From Streptococcus oralis Uo5 (lineage in GTDB: Bacteria; Bacillota; Bacilli; Lactobacillales; Streptococcaceae): a stretch of 64,000 nt of DNA. A program made the position numbers and the translations under genes. Location: the NCBI RefSeq assembly GCF_000253155.1, contig NC_015291.1, positions 963,001 through 1,027,000 of the forward strand. Direction: 5' to 3'. Positions within the stretch are counted from its first letter, which is position 1. The number at the start of each line of letters is the position of its first letter. Below, one piece after another: positions 15,442-26,425 of this stretch. The notes beneath the pieces are model-generated. The model saw only the letters and a list, made by a program, of their open reading frames with translations, was not told the origin of the DNA and ran no database searches.

Positions 15442-16619
15442 TATATGAGTAACCTATCTAAAAATGGGTGAAGGCAGTTTGTCAAAATCCCTCTAATCCA
15501 GCTTTCTTGTGCAGATGATAGATGTTCTGCCTGAAGGCATTCTGTTAGAAAATCGCGGACTTGTTCTGGTGCAATTTCAAACTCAAAGGCTTTCATCTTG
15601 TAGAAAAAATCGATGAGATGCTCAGATAAGTATTCATCTGAAAAGCGTACTTCTCCACTTTTTCGATATTCTAATAGAAGCCGAGAAAATCTGGATTTTT
15701 CATCAGGCAAATCCCGAAAATAGGAATTAAGAAGCCAAGTCTGCTTCTGCTTTCGTTCAATGGGATCTTGATTTGCAATCCGCTGATCTTTTTCCAGCTC
15801 TTTCTGGTTTTGTTTAGCCTTGATAGCCCGTTCTTCTCTATTCTTACCAAAGAGGATTTTTTCCCACTTTCGTTCTTCTTGGGTGAGAGTTTCTGTAAAG
15901 CCAAAATAATCTTGATAGGCGCGTTCAGCGGGCCCCATGGCTAGGATGAGATTGTCAGCGTATTGCTTGGCGATTTTATCTCTTTTCTTACGTTCTTTCT
16001 CTGCCTGAATCCGTAAATGCTGCTCGTAGTCTATTTTCTCCTTACCTAGCTTGATAAGGTAGAGTTGATCATCAGATTTCCCAAGTAGAAAGGGTTTGAT
16101 ACACTTTTCAAGGACTTCTTCCAGACGCGCCTTCTTTTTGGGGTCTGCCTTGGTCCAACTTCCACCTTGAAAGACTTCTAGGAAAAGCTGGTAATCTTTC
16201 TCAGGTGCAAATTGATTGCCACGATTGGCTTTGAAAACACCTTTTTCCCAAAACCATTTTAGAAGTCGTTCGTCAAAATCGACTTTATTGACCTTGATTT
16301 TTCCCTTTTTCTGAGCTTTTCTAGTTAGGTTTTCAACTTTTCTGAGTAGTTTTTCTTCCTCTGCCAGTTGCTGGTCTAAAGTCAGTCGATGAAAATGACG
16401 AACACAATCGCTGCCAATCGGAAAGAGGCGTTGACCTGTAACTCCGTTAAAGAGTTCGTAGGCGTATTTAATGGCATTCCCACAGACGCAATTACTACGA
16501 CCAATGCCATTAAAAATCAAGGAAACTTCATTCCATTCCTTGGTAGCTTGATCCCAAGTATCGGCTTTTGAAGCCTGTAAAACCGCATCGTGCAGAGATT
16601 TTCTAACTGGAAGTGGCAT
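15441..16619 (-). CDS. Conserved hypothetical protein, 392 aa, with N-terminal Cys motif
   Basis: I do not recognise the family. The first 90 residues hold a likely zinc site: NCVCGNAIKYAYELFNG (CxC) and later PIGSDCVRHF (Cys), a pattern common in small metal-binding domains of phage and mobile-element proteins, but only three of four ligands are obvious (His in VRHFH may be the fourth). The rest is highly charged and helical (Lys/Glu/Gln-rich, about residues 90-300), probably coiled coil. It ends 17 bases before rexA's end region starts, is in the same direction as rexAB, and may be transcribed with them upstream. No catalytic motif seen. Confidence 0.8.
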   Translation of the reverse strand: MPLPVRKSLHDAVLQASKADTWDQATKEWNEVSLIFNGIGRSNCVCGNAIKYAYELFNGVTGQRLFPIGSDCVRHFHRLTLDQQLAEEEKLLRKVENLTRKAQKKGKIKVNKVDFDERLLKWFWEKGVFKANRGNQFAPEKDYQLFLEVFQGGSWTKADPKKKARLEEVLEKCIKPFLLGKSDDQLYLIKLGKEKIDYEQHLRIQAEKERKKRDKIAKQYADNLILAMGPAERAYQDYFGFTETLTQEERKWEKILFGKNREERAIKAKQNQKELEKDQRIANQDPIERKQKQTWLLNSYFRDLPDEKSRFSRLLLEYRKSGEVRFSDEYLSEHLIDFFYKMKAFEFEIAPEQVRDFLTECLQAEHLSSAQESWIRGILTNCLHPFLDRLLI

Positions 16620-16636
16620 GAGGTTTCCTTTCTAGA

Positions 16637-19600
16637 TTATACTTTTACAACCTGAACCTCGTCTTTGCCAAGTAAGATCAAGTATTTTTCAATATTTTCA
16701 ATCGAATAGGCTCGTGATAAAGCTTCTCCGTAGAGCGCTAACTGCCCACGATAGCGTTCAATGAGTTGACTTGGCTCATCATAGCGGTCTGTCTTATAGT
16801 CGAAAAGAACGATTCTATCATCATAAAGCAGATAGCCATCCAAGATTCCACGAACAACAAAGTCTCCCTGACTCTTTTGGTCCCATTTGAGCATGGAAAA
16901 AGGTTGCTCACGATAGAGATAGTCAGTATTAGCGAGAATCTCCTGACCAAGTGGTGTGTCAAAGAAAGCTAGGACTTTAGAAAGATTGATCTTTTTTCTA
17001 ACAGCTGGACTAGTCTGAACTTGTTTGAGAGTTTCTGTCAGAGTGGCAAGTGTTGGTTGCTGACTAAGGTCAATTCTCTGCATCAGTTCGTGGGTTGCAC
17101 TACCAATCACAGCTCCTGTCACCCTTTCTTTAGTTGAAAAATCTGGTAAATCAAAGCTGATTTTCTTGTCTACTGACTGACTTTGACCTGCAATCTCAAC
17201 ACCTTCCATATCCATAACAGGTTCGTAGAATTTCTTGATTTGGCTTGGGGTTTGAACACTAGGTAGCTCAATGGCTGCACGGTGAAGAGTATTATAAACT
17301 TCCACCTCTTTCAGCATTTCCAAAGCTTCTTTAATGGTTTCTGACTGGCGATTGTCTGCTTGAGATCTATCTTGTAGAGAACTCTTGTTTTCCAACTGAC
17401 CAATAGCTTCTCTAGTCAACTGGTCTTCACCAACAAAACGATAGCTAAAGTTGAGATTGTCTCTAGCAAATACTTTACTAATCGCCCATATCCAATCTTG
17501 GAAATTCTTAGCTTGAAGTCTGGTATGTTTATCTAGTTTTCCGTTTTCAGCTGTTGGATATTCCTTGGCTTCCAGTTTTTCACGAGAGCACTTACCGACA
17601 AGATAAAGCTTTCTCTCAGCCCGTGTCATGGCAACATACAGCAGACGCATCTGCTCTGAATAGCTAGCCAATTGCAGCTCTTCTTCATTCTGCGTATAAG
17701 TTAGGCTAGGAATGGAGAGTTTGATGGTTTTAGGATAGTGTGCTTCCACTGCTCCTGTTTCTACCTTGGCAATGTATTTGACACCAAGCCCATTTTTACG
17801 ACTGAGAATAACTTCTGACATCGAGTCTTGCTTGTTGAAGTCCTGATCCATGTTGAGGATAAAGACGTAAGGAAATTCCAATCCTTTGCTCTTGTGAATG
17901 GTCATAAGTTCCACGGCATCTTTAGGCGGTGCGACGGCTACGCTTGCGAGATCGTGCTGGGCTTCTAGGACTTGGTCAATCATACGTATAAAACGCGACA
18001 AGCCCTTGAAATTACTCTTTTCAAACTGGTCAGCACGTAGCGCTAGGGCATAGAGATTGGCCTGTCTAGCAGGTCCGTTCGGCAAAGCCCCAACATAGTC
18101 ATAATAAAAACGGTCGATGTAAATCTTCCAAATCAAGTCATAGAGAGAGTGAGTTTTGGTATATAAGCGCCAAGAATCCAAAATATCCATGAATTGATTT
18201 AGTTTTTCAGCTAGAGCTGTATGAATTAACTCTTTCTGGTTTGTTACCAGTTTTTGAGCATTGACCAGTTTCTCATAGAGATTTTCTTGGACCTTATCTT
18301 CTACTTTCTGAAGGGACAAGCGTGCCAACTCGTCCTCGTCAAAACTAAACATAGGAGACTTCATCAGAGCAACCAAGGCATAGTCTTGCAGGGGATTGTG
18401 AATGACACGCAGTGTGTCCAGCATAACTTGTACTTCTAGGGATTGGAGGTAATTGTTTTGCTCACCGTCGGTTTTAACTGGAATTCCGTACTCAGACAGG
18501 GCAAGTAGAATCTGGTCATTTCGACTGCGACTGGAAGTCAAAAGGGCTATTTCTTTAAAGGTAACGCCTTTTTCCTGATGAAGCTTCAGGATTTCCTTGA
18601 TGACCAGACGCATTTCCCCAGTGAGTTTCGTTTCTGTTTGGCTCTCTTCCTCCTCTTGCCCGCTGTCTCCCTTATCGTAGAGGAGAAATTCTGCCTTGTT
18701 GTCTGGATTGGGAGTCAGTTTGGTATTGGCAAAAACAAGCTGGTGCATACTGTCATAGTTGATTTCGCCGGCCTCTTGGTCCATAAGGCGTGCAAAAATA
18801 TCATTGGTTGCTGACAGCACTTCTGAACTGCTACGGAAATTTTCCTTGAGGAGTATCAACTTACCCTCTTTAGGATTTTGCGCATAGCGTTGAAATTTTT
18901 CATTGAAAATTTGGGGATCTGCCTGACGGAAACGGTAGATGGACTGCTTGATATCTCCCACCATAAAGCGATTGTGACCATTCGACAGCAATTCCAGCAT
19001 TCGTTCTTGAATGTGGTTGGTATCCTGATACTCATCAACCATGACTTCGTGGAATCTCTCCTGATAAGCCTCGCGGACTTGTGGGAAATTCTCTAAAATT
19101 TCAATGGTGAAATGACTGATATCAGCGAATTCAAAGGCATTTTCTTGGCGTTTACATTCACGATAAGCCTCCACAAAATCACTCATAAAGGTTTGGAAGG
19201 TTTTAGCTAGCTCCCAAGTATCTTCATGATAACGTTCTTGATAGTCGAGAATGGTTATCTGGTCCGCCAGTTGTCCTAGTTTAGCAAACTGGGCCTTTCT
19301 CTCATCGTTATAGGCATCAGCCAGTGGCTTCAAATCGGCCTTACGACTGGAGTTAGCTAGAGATCGACCATTTTTCTCCTTAGAGATGGCGATAATACGC
19401 GCAAGCACAGCTTGATAAGCCTGGCTATCGGACTCTTGATTTAAGGAGCCAATTTCATCCAGAACCAGCTGCACATTTTCTAAATAGGCAGCTTTTGGAA
19501 ACTCATTGGCATCGTTATCCAGATGATAACGGAAGAAACTTTCCAAGTCCCAAAGCGCCTGCTTTATTTGCTCAGTTAGTTTGTCTTTTTCAATTACAAA

Positions 19601-20290
19601 GTCAGCTGTTTCAAATCCTTTGAGGAAAGAGTTACTCAACCATTTTTGTGGACTGCTGGTGGATTGAAGAAAATCATAGATTTTGTAGACTTGCTGGCGC
19701 AGACCTCGTTCATCCTTACCTCGTCCAGCAAAGTTCTTGACCAAGCGACTAAAGTTTTCTTTATTTTCACCTTGGTAATGGGCTTCAAAAACCTGATGAA
19801 AAACTTCGTTTTTTAAGAGTAACTGTTCACTTTCATTTTGTAGAATACGGAAATTCGGTGCGATATCAATCAGATAGCCATGTTTGCCAAGGAATTTTTG
19901 TGTGAAAGAGTCCATGGTTCCGATGGCAGCGTTTGGCAGGTCTGCCAACTGACGTCCCAAGTGTTGTTTGAGATCAACATCGTTACTTTCTTGGATTTGT
20001 TGGCTAATTTTTTTCTCCAAACGTTCCTTAAGTTCAGTAGCAGCCTTGACGGTAAAGGTCGAGATAAAGAGTTGAGAAATTTCGACACCACGCGCTAATT
20101 GATCCAAAATACGTTCTGCCATGACAAAGGTTTTCCCTGAACCAGCAGACGCTGAGACCAGAATATTTTGCCCTGCAGTATATATGGCTTCGATTTGCTC
20201 GGCTGTTTTCTTCTGTTCCTTGCTCGAACTCGCTTCTGCTTCTTGCAGTTTTTGAATTTCTTCCTCAGTAAAAAAGGAAATGGGCTTCAT
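16637..20290 (-). CDS. rexA: ATP-dependent helicase/nuclease subunit A (AddA/RexA)
   Basis: RexA is the UvrD-like helicase-nuclease of the RexAB (AddAB) complex that resects double-strand breaks for recombination. The 1217-aa protein has the Walker A motif [15 protein letters not shown] (about residue 45), the Walker [11 protein letters not shown], motif [18 protein letters not shown], the helicase motif [22 protein letters not shown] segment ([16 protein letters not shown]) and [14 protein letters not shown]. The C-terminal RecB-type nuclease has [23 protein letters not shown] and FDYKTDRYD. Length is normal. It overlaps rexB by 4 bases (ATGA), showing a coupled operon. Confidence 0.97.
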   Translation of the reverse strand: MKPISFFTEEEIQKLQEAEASSSKEQKKTAEQIEAIYTAGQNILVSASAGSGKTFVMAERILDQLARGVEISQLFISTFTVKAATELKERLEKKISQQIQESNDVDLKQHLGRQLADLPNAAIGTMDSFTQKFLGKHGYLIDIAPNFRILQNESEQLLLKNEVFHQVFEAHYQGENKENFSRLVKNFAGRGKDERGLRQQVYKIYDFLQSTSSPQKWLSNSFLKGFETADFVIEKDKLTEQIKQALWDLESFFRYHLDNDANEFPKAAYLENVQLVLDEIGSLNQESDSQAYQAVLARIIAISKEKNGRSLANSSRKADLKPLADAYNDERKAQFAKLGQLADQITILDYQERYHEDTWELAKTFQTFMSDFVEAYRECKRQENAFEFADISHFTIEILENFPQVREAYQERFHEVMVDEYQDTNHIQERMLELLSNGHNRFMVGDIKQSIYRFRQADPQIFNEKFQRYAQNPKEGKLILLKENFRSSSEVLSATNDIFARLMDQEAGEINYDSMHQLVFANTKLTPNPDNKAEFLLYDKGDSGQEEEESQTETKLTGEMRLVIKEILKLHQEKGVTFKEIALLTSSRSRNDQILLALSEYGIPVKTDGEQNNYLQSLEVQVMLDTLRVIHNPLQDYALVALMKSPMFSFDEDELARLSLQKVEDKVQENLYEKLVNAQKLVTNQKELIHTALAEKLNQFMDILDSWRLYTKTHSLYDLIWKIYIDRFYYDYVGALPNGPARQANLYALALRADQFEKSNFKGLSRFIRMIDQVLEAQHDLASVAVAPPKDAVELMTIHKSKGLEFPYVFILNMDQDFNKQDSMSEVILSRKNGLGVKYIAKVETGAVEAHYPKTIKLSIPSLTYTQNEEELQLASYSEQMRLLYVAMTRAERKLYLVGKCSREKLEAKEYPTAENGKLDKHTRLQAKNFQDWIWAISKVFARDNLNFSYRFVGEDQLTREAIGQLENKSSLQDRSQADNRQSETIKEALEMLKEVEVYNTLHRAAIELPSVQTPSQIKKFYEPVMDMEGVEIAGQSQSVDKKISFDLPDFSTKERVTGAVIGSATHELMQRIDLSQQPTLATLTETLKQVQTSPAVRKKINLSKVLAFFDTPLGQEILANTDYLYREQPFSMLKWDQKSQGDFVVRGILDGYLLYDDRIVLFDYKTDRYDEPSQLIERYRGQLALYGEALSRAYSIENIEKYLILLGKDEVQVVKV

Positions 20291-23200
20291 CGATTCAACT
20301 CCTCTCTCATTTTCTCAAACCAAGCTTGCTTGAGTTTTTCTCCGACCAGTCGTTTGCCATCCGCTAGGTGTAACTTTTCTAGGAAACGTGCTTGACCCAA
20401 ATGGTAATTGGCTTCAAATCCTGTAATTGCATGATGTTGCTGGACGTATGGGGCAATACTTCTGCCGTTCTCTGTGTATGGATTGATGGCGAACTGTCCT
20501 TCTAAAATCTTCTCTGCTGCTTTCTTATAAAGATGTGCATTGTAGTCTAGCAAGAGATGAAACTCCTCATCAGTCAGCTGGTTGGCTTTATTTTTACTGT
20601 AAAACTCACCCAAATGACTGCTTTCTTTTTCTAAAAAGAGCCCTTGGTATTTCATTGACTTGCTGGCTTCTGCTACTGCTCCAGCCAAACTCTTAACGTT
20701 CAACAGAGATTGGACAGGTTCAGCCATTTCTAGGTACATAGCACCGAAAAAGTTTTGCTCTCCTTCTCCCTTAAGGGCAGCAAGATAGGTTGGCAGTTGG
20801 GAATTGAGGCCATTAAAGAAATTCGAAAACTGGAACTGAGTTAAACTAGACTTGTAGTCTACCACTCCCAGTGCTCCATCAGCTTTCAAACGGTCGATTC
20901 GGTCAACCTTGCCACGCACATGGACACTGCGACCATTATCCAATTGAATAAAGGCTTGATCCTTGCCACCAAATGTTGCTTCCTCTTGGATGGTTTCGAT
21001 GGCTGGATTATGACGAAGGATATGACCAGTTGTCCGCGCGACATCAACCAGAACTTCCTTGGTAAACTGAGCTTCCAAACTTTCCTGATAAATGGCTTCA
21101 AATTCCCGTTCTTGACTGGTTTCCTTAATAGCTTGCTCCAAACGCTGGTCAAATGGATTTTCAGCAGGTAGTTTCAAGGCATGCTCAAAAATGCGGTGCA
21201 AGAAATTCCCGTGACTGCGAGCATCTGGACGAAGCCGCAATTCTTCCTGCAAACCTAAGACATAACGGAGAAAATAACTGTATTCATTGCGGTAAAACTC
21301 AGTCAAACCAGACGTAGACAGGTAAAACTCTTTGTCAGCGGGATAGAGAGCCTGCAAGGTCTCTTTCTCTAATGGCTTGCTGCTTGGGCTAGTTGGGAGT
21401 GCTGGATTTGTAAGGCCTTTTTGATCTAGTTTTTTACCCATCACACGCGCCAGAACCTTAACAAAGGTCAAATCTTGCTCAGTATCATTCGTCTCGCTCT
21501 GCTGATGGTAGGCAACCAGACTAGACAAGAGACTGTGATATGAACCCATATCTTTTTTGCTAAGATTTTTATGGTTCATTGTCTTTTCTCTTCTTCTAAA
21601 TCCAAAACTCACCAGTTCATGAAGATAAGCAGATTCCTTGCTTTCGTTTTCATTGAGAAGACTTGGAGCGGATAACACCAACTGCTTACGAGCAGCATTG
21701 ACTAAAGAAAGCATGGTATAGCGATTTTTCTTGAGATTTTCGCTACTTGCAATCAGTAATTGCGCTCCCTCTTCAGTCGCTTGGTTTAGATTTTGTCTTT
21801 CTTCGTCTGTCAAAAGACTGGTGTTTTGCGCAATTTTTGGTAAATGATCCTGAGTCAGCCCAATAGCGTAGACAAAGTCAGCGGTCAGAGGGGCAATCAG
21901 ATCATAACTCTGCACCAGAACTGTGTCCACTGTTGCTGGAATAGTACGGTACTGAGAAAGGCTCATCCCAGAATGAAGCAAGGCCAGGAAGTCCTCCAGA
22001 CTAACTTGTGAACCAGCAAAAACCGTCGCAAATTGTTCTAAAACATGGCAGAAGGCTTTCCAAACTTCAGCTTGTCTTTCCTGTTCTAGAGCTTCCATAG
22101 TAGCTGTCAAGTCTTGCATTTGCTTGCTTAAAGCAGTATTTTTTAGAAAAATACTCCACTTTTGCAAGAGATTTTCAGCCTTTTGTTTTCGACTGGCAAA
22201 TATGGTTTCAAGTGGCTCCAAAACTCGCAGACGAAGAGCATTTAAACGCTCTAAATCAAATTTTCCGTGGTGAGATTTTGTGAAGGTCTGCTGAAAAGCT
22301 GGCAAGCCATTGATACCAAGATAGCGGAGATATTGCTCAAAAGCATCAATATCCGCTTGGCTAAGGTCAGTATATAGACCAGTTCTGAGGAGATTAATCA
22401 AATCCTCCTGACGGAAACGGTAGCGTTTTAAACGCAAAATAGATTCGACATACTGAGTCAAAGGGTGGTGAGCCATGGATTCACTTCTACCAAGATAGAA
22501 AGGAATCTGGTACTGGTCAAAAATGGTTTTCAGTGATAACTGGTAAGAAGCCACATCCCCTAAGAGAATGCGAAAATGCTTGTAACTCAGTTCTGGATGG
22601 TCATGTAATTTCTGACGAATGCTACGGGCTACTAATTCCAACTCTTCCTTTTGTGTCAAACAAGACCAGATTTGCAGGTTTTTTCGGTCCTTCTCATCGA
22701 TCTCCAAAGTCAGCTCTGAAAAGTCATAAGAAGACTCCAGCAAACGAGAGGCTTTGTCAAAACTATCTATCTTCTCATGAGTCTGAGAACGATCCTGAGC
22801 AGGTGTTTGGTATTTTGCCCCCAAATGATGAAGAAATTCTACACTGGCTTGGTAGAGATTCCCTTCAGCGAAAGGACTGGTATAGGCCTTCTTACTTGCA
22901 TAAGAACCAATGACAATCTCGACACCTTTTCGATGGAGCAGATCCACTACACGCTCTTCTTCGGCGGAAAAACGGGTAAAACCGCCAATGACCAGAGCAA
23001 GCTGACTAAAATCACTACTTACCTTGCCATTTTCAATAGCCTCAATCAAATGGGCCAACTGACTTCCCTGAGCCAACTGACCTTGATTGAGATAGGCAGT
23101 CACTTTCTCAAAAATCAAGAGTAAATCCGCTCGCTTATCCTCATCTGTTAAACTTTCCAAGTCCAAAAAACTCATCTGAGCAGTCGTCATCTCATGATAA

Positions 23201-23562
23201 AGTTCAATCAACTGCTGGATAAATTGAGGTTCCTGCTTAATGGCACCATAAACTCGCAATTCTTTAGGATCGAGTTCTGCAAGACATTTATAAAAAGCCA
23301 TCCCAAGCCCGATATCATCAAGACTGGTCTTGGCAGGCAAATCATTTAAAACCAGGTAACGAGCCATCTGAGCAAAACGCGTGACGGTAATCGCAAAAGA
23401 AGCCTGCTGGGACAAGCATTCCAGCACGGCGCGTTCTTTTTCAAATGAAAGAGAGTTGGGGGCGATGTAGAAGACCCGCTTGCCCCCAGCAACTAGCTCT
23501 TCTGCCTCTCTGGTCAAGATTTCTGTCAAAGAAGTCCGAATATCAGTATAAAGTAATTTCAT
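20287..23562 (-). CDS. rexB: ATP-dependent nuclease subunit B (AddB/RexB)
   Basis: RexB is the second subunit of the recombination helicase-nuclease. The 1091-aa protein has a C-terminal nuclease domain with [21 protein letters not shown] and [12 protein letters not shown] (Asp and Lys of the PD-(D/E)xK site). The N-terminus lacks the Walker A loop that Bacillus AddB has at its start (here [14 protein letters not shown]). The Cys residues that hold the iron-sulfur cluster in Bacillus AddB are not seen: the two expected regions read [11 protein letters not shown] and [15 protein letters not shown] with no Cys. This agrees with streptococcal RexB proteins. A strong promoter lies upstream. Confidence 0.95.
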   Translation of the reverse strand: MKLLYTDIRTSLTEILTREAEELVAGGKRVFYIAPNSLSFEKERAVLECLSQQASFAITVTRFAQMARYLVLNDLPAKTSLDDIGLGMAFYKCLAELDPKELRVYGAIKQEPQFIQQLIELYHEMTTAQMSFLDLESLTDEDKRADLLLIFEKVTAYLNQGQLAQGSQLAHLIEAIENGKVSSDFSQLALVIGGFTRFSAEEERVVDLLHRKGVEIVIGSYASKKAYTSPFAEGNLYQASVEFLHHLGAKYQTPAQDRSQTHEKIDSFDKASRLLESSYDFSELTLEIDEKDRKNLQIWSCLTQKEELELVARSIRQKLHDHPELSYKHFRILLGDVASYQLSLKTIFDQYQIPFYLGRSESMAHHPLTQYVESILRLKRYRFRQEDLINLLRTGLYTDLSQADIDAFEQYLRYLGINGLPAFQQTFTKSHHGKFDLERLNALRLRVLEPLETIFASRKQKAENLLQKWSIFLKNTALSKQMQDLTATMEALEQERQAEVWKAFCHVLEQFATVFAGSQVSLEDFLALLHSGMSLSQYRTIPATVDTVLVQSYDLIAPLTADFVYAIGLTQDHLPKIAQNTSLLTDEERQNLNQATEEGAQLLIASSENLKKNRYTMLSLVNAARKQLVLSAPSLLNENESKESAYLHELVSFGFRRREKTMNHKNLSKKDMGSYHSLLSSLVAYHQQSETNDTEQDLTFVKVLARVMGKKLDQKGLTNPALPTSPSSKPLEKETLQALYPADKEFYLSTSGLTEFYRNEYSYFLRYVLGLQEELRLRPDARSHGNFLHRIFEHALKLPAENPFDQRLEQAIKETSQEREFEAIYQESLEAQFTKEVLVDVARTTGHILRHNPAIETIQEEATFGGKDQAFIQLDNGRSVHVRGKVDRIDRLKADGALGVVDYKSSLTQFQFSNFFNGLNSQLPTYLAALKGEGEQNFFGAMYLEMAEPVQSLLNVKSLAGAVAEASKSMKYQGLFLEKESSHLGEFYSKNKANQLTDEEFHLLLDYNAHLYKKAAEKILEGQFAINPYTENGRSIAPYVQQHHAITGFEANYHLGQARFLEKLHLADGKRLVGEKLKQAWFEKMREELNR

Positions 23563-23598
23563 CTCAGCCTCGTTTGCTTTATCAAAGTTTCTTACTCT

Positions 23599-23627
23599 AT
23601 TATAGCAAAGTTCGCTTCACAGTCCAA
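23599..23627 (-). promoter_or_regulatory. Promoter of rexB-rexA
   Basis: On the - strand TTGGAC (23627-23622), 17 bases, TATAAT (23604-23599). The rexB ATG is about 37 bases downstream. Confidence 0.75.
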
Positions 23628-23668
23628 ATCCAAAATTCTTGTTGATAATCATTTAACTAGCAAATCAA

Positions 23669-24088
23669 TCATACTTCATCATCCATTTTCATATGCTGAA
23701 AAATATGGAGGAAAAAGTCTTTGGAAACTTCAAAATGTCCATAACGAAGTCGAGAAGTATAGTCTCTCCATTCAGGATGTTGTCTAGCTATTTCTATGGA
23801 ACAATCTTTGACTGGTAGATAATACTCGACATTTCGTCTAAAGGGAAAGAATCCTTCAAATTGCTCTACTTGATAGGCTTTGTCATCTATAATTTTACCT
23901 ACGGCCACAAAAGCCTGTAACTTATCTTGACCATTCATATCGTATTTTGGACTATAGTATAAAAGATAGTCACCTTTTTTCATACGATTTAAGGGGCCTC
24001 CCTTTCCATGACAGACCTGACAAAAATTTCCCTCAACTCCTCTTAAAACATGGTTCTTTGAAACAACTCCGACCCAATATCTAGGCAT
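23669..24088 (-). CDS. EVE-domain protein
   Basis: This 139-aa protein is a single EVE (YTH-related, PUA-like) domain: starts RYWVGVVSKNHVLRGVEG, then MKKGDYLLYYSPK and AFVAVGKIIDD. EVE domains are thought to bind modified bases in DNA or RNA, and related proteins appear near restriction and toxin systems. The C-terminal tail contains RDYTSRLRYGHFEVS, common to this streptococcal type. It starts inside the end of the MarR-family gene (8-base overlap), so the two are co-expressed. The ligand is unknown. Confidence 0.85.
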   Translation of the reverse strand: MPRYWVGVVSKNHVLRGVEGNFCQVCHGKGGPLNRMKKGDYLLYYSPKYDMNGQDKLQAFVAVGKIIDDKAYQVEQFEGFFPFRRNVEYYLPVKDCSIEIARQHPEWRDYTSRLRYGHFEVSKDFFLHIFQHMKMDDEV

Positions 24089-24542
24089 TTTTATCCTCCA
24101 GCACTACTAACATACGATTAAAACATTCTCTATCGTTAGATAGTTTTTCAAAAAATTTTTCATCAATCCCTTCTACTAAGGGTAAAGCTTGATTGACCTT
24201 CTCCGCGCCAGACTTCGTCACTGAGACCAGTTTTGCCCGACTATCCTTTGGATGTTGATCACGTCTAATGTAGTCCTTCTTCTCCAGTAGTCTAACAATC
24301 TGGGAAACCGTCATGACATCCATACCGGTGAAACGAGCAATATCAACTTGCGTTACATATTCCTCTCTATTGTTCAAAAACAAGAGCGAGGTTAAAACGA
24401 TAAATTGAGGCAAAGTGAGGCCAACCGATTTCAAAACTCTTTTTAAATTACTTTCCCATTTGTTGTAAACTTTAATGAAAAGAAGACCTGTAGACTCTGT
24501 TTCATCGTTTTTATAAATTGAATTAAACTGATATTGTGGCAT
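24081..24542 (-). CDS. MarR-family transcriptional regulator
   Basis: This 153-aa winged-helix regulator has the MarR layout: N-terminal dimerisation helix, helix-turn-helix in VTQVDIARFTGMDVMTVSQI (about residues 65-84), the wing with RRDQHPKDSRAKLVSVT (the conserved D-x-R of the wing), and C-terminal dimerisation helices. It is the first gene of a two-gene unit with the EVE protein, and is likely autoregulated through the palindrome near its start. Confidence 0.92.
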   Translation of the reverse strand: MPQYQFNSIYKNDETESTGLLFIKVYNKWESNLKRVLKSVGLTLPQFIVLTSLLFLNNREEYVTQVDIARFTGMDVMTVSQIVRLLEKKDYIRRDQHPKDSRAKLVSVTKSGAEKVNQALPLVEGIDEKFFEKLSNDRECFNRMLVVLEDKNA

Positions 24543-24550
24543 TTTTTCTC

Positions 24551-24599
24551 CTTAAATATTAAGTATACATATTATATAAGAATTTATTTTGTTTTTCAA
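24551..24599 (-). promoter_or_regulatory. Promoter and candidate operator of the MarR-family gene
   Basis: On the - strand TTGAAA (24599-24594), 17 bases, TATAAT (24576-24571). A palindrome CTTAA-N3-TTAAG (24563-24551) overlaps the ribosome site between promoter and ATG and could be the regulator's own binding site. Confidence 0.65.
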
Positions 24600-24649
24600 G
24601 AAAAGGAAAGCCGAATTTTACAATTCTGTCAGACATTTTATAGTCTATA

Positions 24650-24658
24650 TGCTATAAT
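24650..24658 (+). promoter_or_regulatory. Extended -10 promoter of the HAD phosphatase gene
   Basis: ATGCTATAAT carries a TGn extension before a perfect TATAAT (24653-24658); the -35 region (TCAGAC) is poor. A GGAAG ribosome site and ATG 24689 follow. Confidence 0.65.
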
Positions 24659-24688
24659 AAAAGCAAAACACATAGAAAAGGAAGTCTT

Positions 24689-25498
24689 ATGATTAAACTA
24701 CTAGCCTTGGATATGGATGGAACCCTCCTCAATGAAGCCAAGGAAATCCCTCAAGCCCACATTACTGCCATTCACCAAGCCATTGAAAAAGGTGTCAAAC
24801 TGGTTCTCTGTACAGGTCGCCCTCTTTTCGGTGTCCTCCCCTACTATAAAAAACTAGGTCTTGACCTCCAGAACGAGTACGTCATCGTCAATAATGGTTG
24901 TTCAACTCACCAGACCAGTGACTGGAGTCTAGTGGACTGGCAAGAACTCAGCCCAGCTGATATTGAATACCTCTATGACCTAGCTGAAAAAAGCGACGTC
25001 CAGTTGACTCTCTTTGATGAAGAACATTATTTTGTTCTTGGTGGCAAGCCAAATGAAATCGTTCAAAATGATGCAAAACTAGTCTTTTCAGACCTGACTG
25101 AAATTTCACTTGAGGAAGCCACCAGTGGTAAATATCGTATGTTCCAAGGCATGTTTTTGGGCAACAAAGAACAAACAGACGATTTTGAGCAACGCTTTGC
25201 TGAGGAGCTCTGCCAACGTTTTAGCGGCGTTCGTTCGCAGCCTGTCATTTATGAAGCCATGCCACTTGGAACTACCAAGGCTACTGCTCTTTCTCGACTA
25301 GCTGCGATTTTGAAGATCGAGCCCTCAGAAATTATGGCCATGGGTGATGCTAATAACGATATCGAAATGCTCCAGTTTGCAGGACTTGGCATTGCTATGG
25401 GAAATGCTAGCGACCATGTCAAATCCTTAGCCAATGACGTCACAACCAGCAATGAAGAAGATGGTGTTGCACGTGCCATTGAGAAGTATATTTTATAA
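24689..25498 (+). CDS. Cof-type HAD-superfamily sugar-phosphate phosphatase
   Basis: This 269-aa hydrolase of the Cof/YidA subfamily probably dephosphorylates sugar phosphates or flavin-type phosphates. HAD motif I is LALDMDGTLLN (both Asp), motif II VLCTGRP (Thr), motif III the Lys in GTTKATAL, and motif IV MGDANNDIEML. The C2-type cap lies between about residues 85 and 185. It is a + strand single gene with its own promoter and terminator. Substrate cannot be told from sequence. Confidence 0.93.
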   Translation: MIKLLALDMDGTLLNEAKEIPQAHITAIHQAIEKGVKLVLCTGRPLFGVLPYYKKLGLDLQNEYVIVNNGCSTHQTSDWSLVDWQELSPADIEYLYDLAEKSDVQLTLFDEEHYFVLGGKPNEIVQNDAKLVFSDLTEISLEEATSGKYRMFQGMFLGNKEQTDDFEQRFAEELCQRFSGVRSQPVIYEAMPLGTTKATALSRLAAILKIEPSEIMAMGDANNDIEMLQFAGLGIAMGNASDHVKSLANDVTTSNEEDGVARAIEKYIL

Positions 25499-25503
25499 AA
25501 AAG

Positions 25504-25542
25504 AAAAGCAAATAGACAGAAATTACTGCTATTTGCTTTTTT
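25504..25542. terminator. Bidirectional terminator between the HAD and TraX-like genes
   Basis: AAAAGCAAATAG pairs with CTATTTGCTTTT around a 13-base loop, T run on both strands; it lies between convergent genes. Confidence 0.9.
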
Positions 25543-25543
25543 A

Positions 25544-26281
25544 CTACTTAACCCAATAAGCAATCAGGGTAATAATCCATAAATGAGCTGGGTAGAAAAT
25601 ATAAAAAAAATATTTACTCCAACTGGTTTCTTTTCCTCGCTGTCCATTATACAAGGCCATAAAAGGAAAGACGGTGACAAAGAGCCAGTCAGAATTGAAA
25701 AGCATCATTCCCAGTGTTTGGTGCCAAGTGTCGTAAATTTGGATGGAAGTCACTAACAGAAAGGCCCAGAGAAAAGCATATAGGAGATTTCGCAATCCCT
25801 TGCGATTTCGACAAGAGTAACTAATCAAGAGAAATGGTAGCATAGTAATACCACCCTCAGTAAAAAGACAACCGAAAATCAAGAGCCCAGCAACTCCAAT
25901 CCGACGCCACAACTTCTCCTTTTTATCCAACTCTTTTCTGGGAAAACCAATCCAAAGCATGGTGACACCGATGGCCAAAGTCAGGAAAATGTTGTTATTT
26001 ACCATTACTCCTTTGGATGCAAATAGGGCATTTAGTAGGCTATTTCCAGCAAACATGATAATCGCCCAACTCCAAAGGCGGATGAGGTAGTTTTTCAAAT
26101 TCCGAGTATGAATGAATCCTTCCATAGCCATATAGGCAAACCAAACTCCTACACAACGGGTCAAGGCGTGAAAGATACCTTCCCACAGAGGAGAAACGAT
26201 TCCGGTGATATGAGGGATATGGTCTAGAACCATTACTGCCGCCATCAGGTACTTCAACTGCGTCGCATTCCATTTTTTCAT
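25544..26281 (-). CDS. TraX-like integral membrane protein
   Basis: This 245-aa polytopic protein matches the TraX family, named after the F-pilin acetylation protein; chromosomal Firmicute members are of unknown function and related to membrane acyltransferases. It starts KKWNATQLKYLMAAVMVLDHIP (the LKxxAxxxMxxDHI signature; conserved Asp-His at about residues 20-21) and has about seven membrane segments. ATG 26281 follows an AGAGGT ribosome site. No conjugation genes are nearby. Confidence 0.85.
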   Translation of the reverse strand: MKKWNATQLKYLMAAVMVLDHIPHITGIVSPLWEGIFHALTRCVGVWFAYMAMEGFIHTRNLKNYLIRLWSWAIIMFAGNSLLNALFASKGVMVNNNIFLTLAIGVTMLWIGFPRKELDKKEKLWRRIGVAGLLIFGCLFTEGGITMLPFLLISYSCRNRKGLRNLLYAFLWAFLLVTSIQIYDTWHQTLGMMLFNSDWLFVTVFPFMALYNGQRGKETSWSKYFFYIFYPAHLWIITLIAYWVK

Positions 26282-26311
26282 AATAAACCTCTTTCTTTTT
26301 AATCTACATAG

Positions 26312-26320
26312 AGTATAGCA
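26312..26320 (-). promoter_or_regulatory. Extended -10 promoter of the TraX-like gene
   Basis: On the - strand TGCTATACT (26320-26312) is an extended -10, about 30 bases before the ATG. The -35 region is weak. Confidence 0.55.
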
Positions 26321-26357
26321 TACATTTTCACGTATAATCGTACACCCATCTTACATT

Positions 26358-26391
26358 TAAAAAGCCTATCTTACATTTTTGTAAGACAGGC
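26358..26391 (-). terminator. Terminator of the polyamine operon
   Basis: On the - strand GCCTGTCTTACA pairs (one mismatch) with TGTAAGATAGGC around a 4-base loop and is followed by TTTTT, 35 bases beyond the aguB stop. Confidence 0.85.
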
Positions 26392-26425
26392 GTGAATATC
26401 AAAAGTTTATTATGAAATTTACCAT

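Noticed and set aside
22533..23124. Two + strand open frames of 126 and 115 codons inside rexB
   Set aside because: They lie wholly antisense to a well-supported gene, have no ribosome sites and no recognisable domains.
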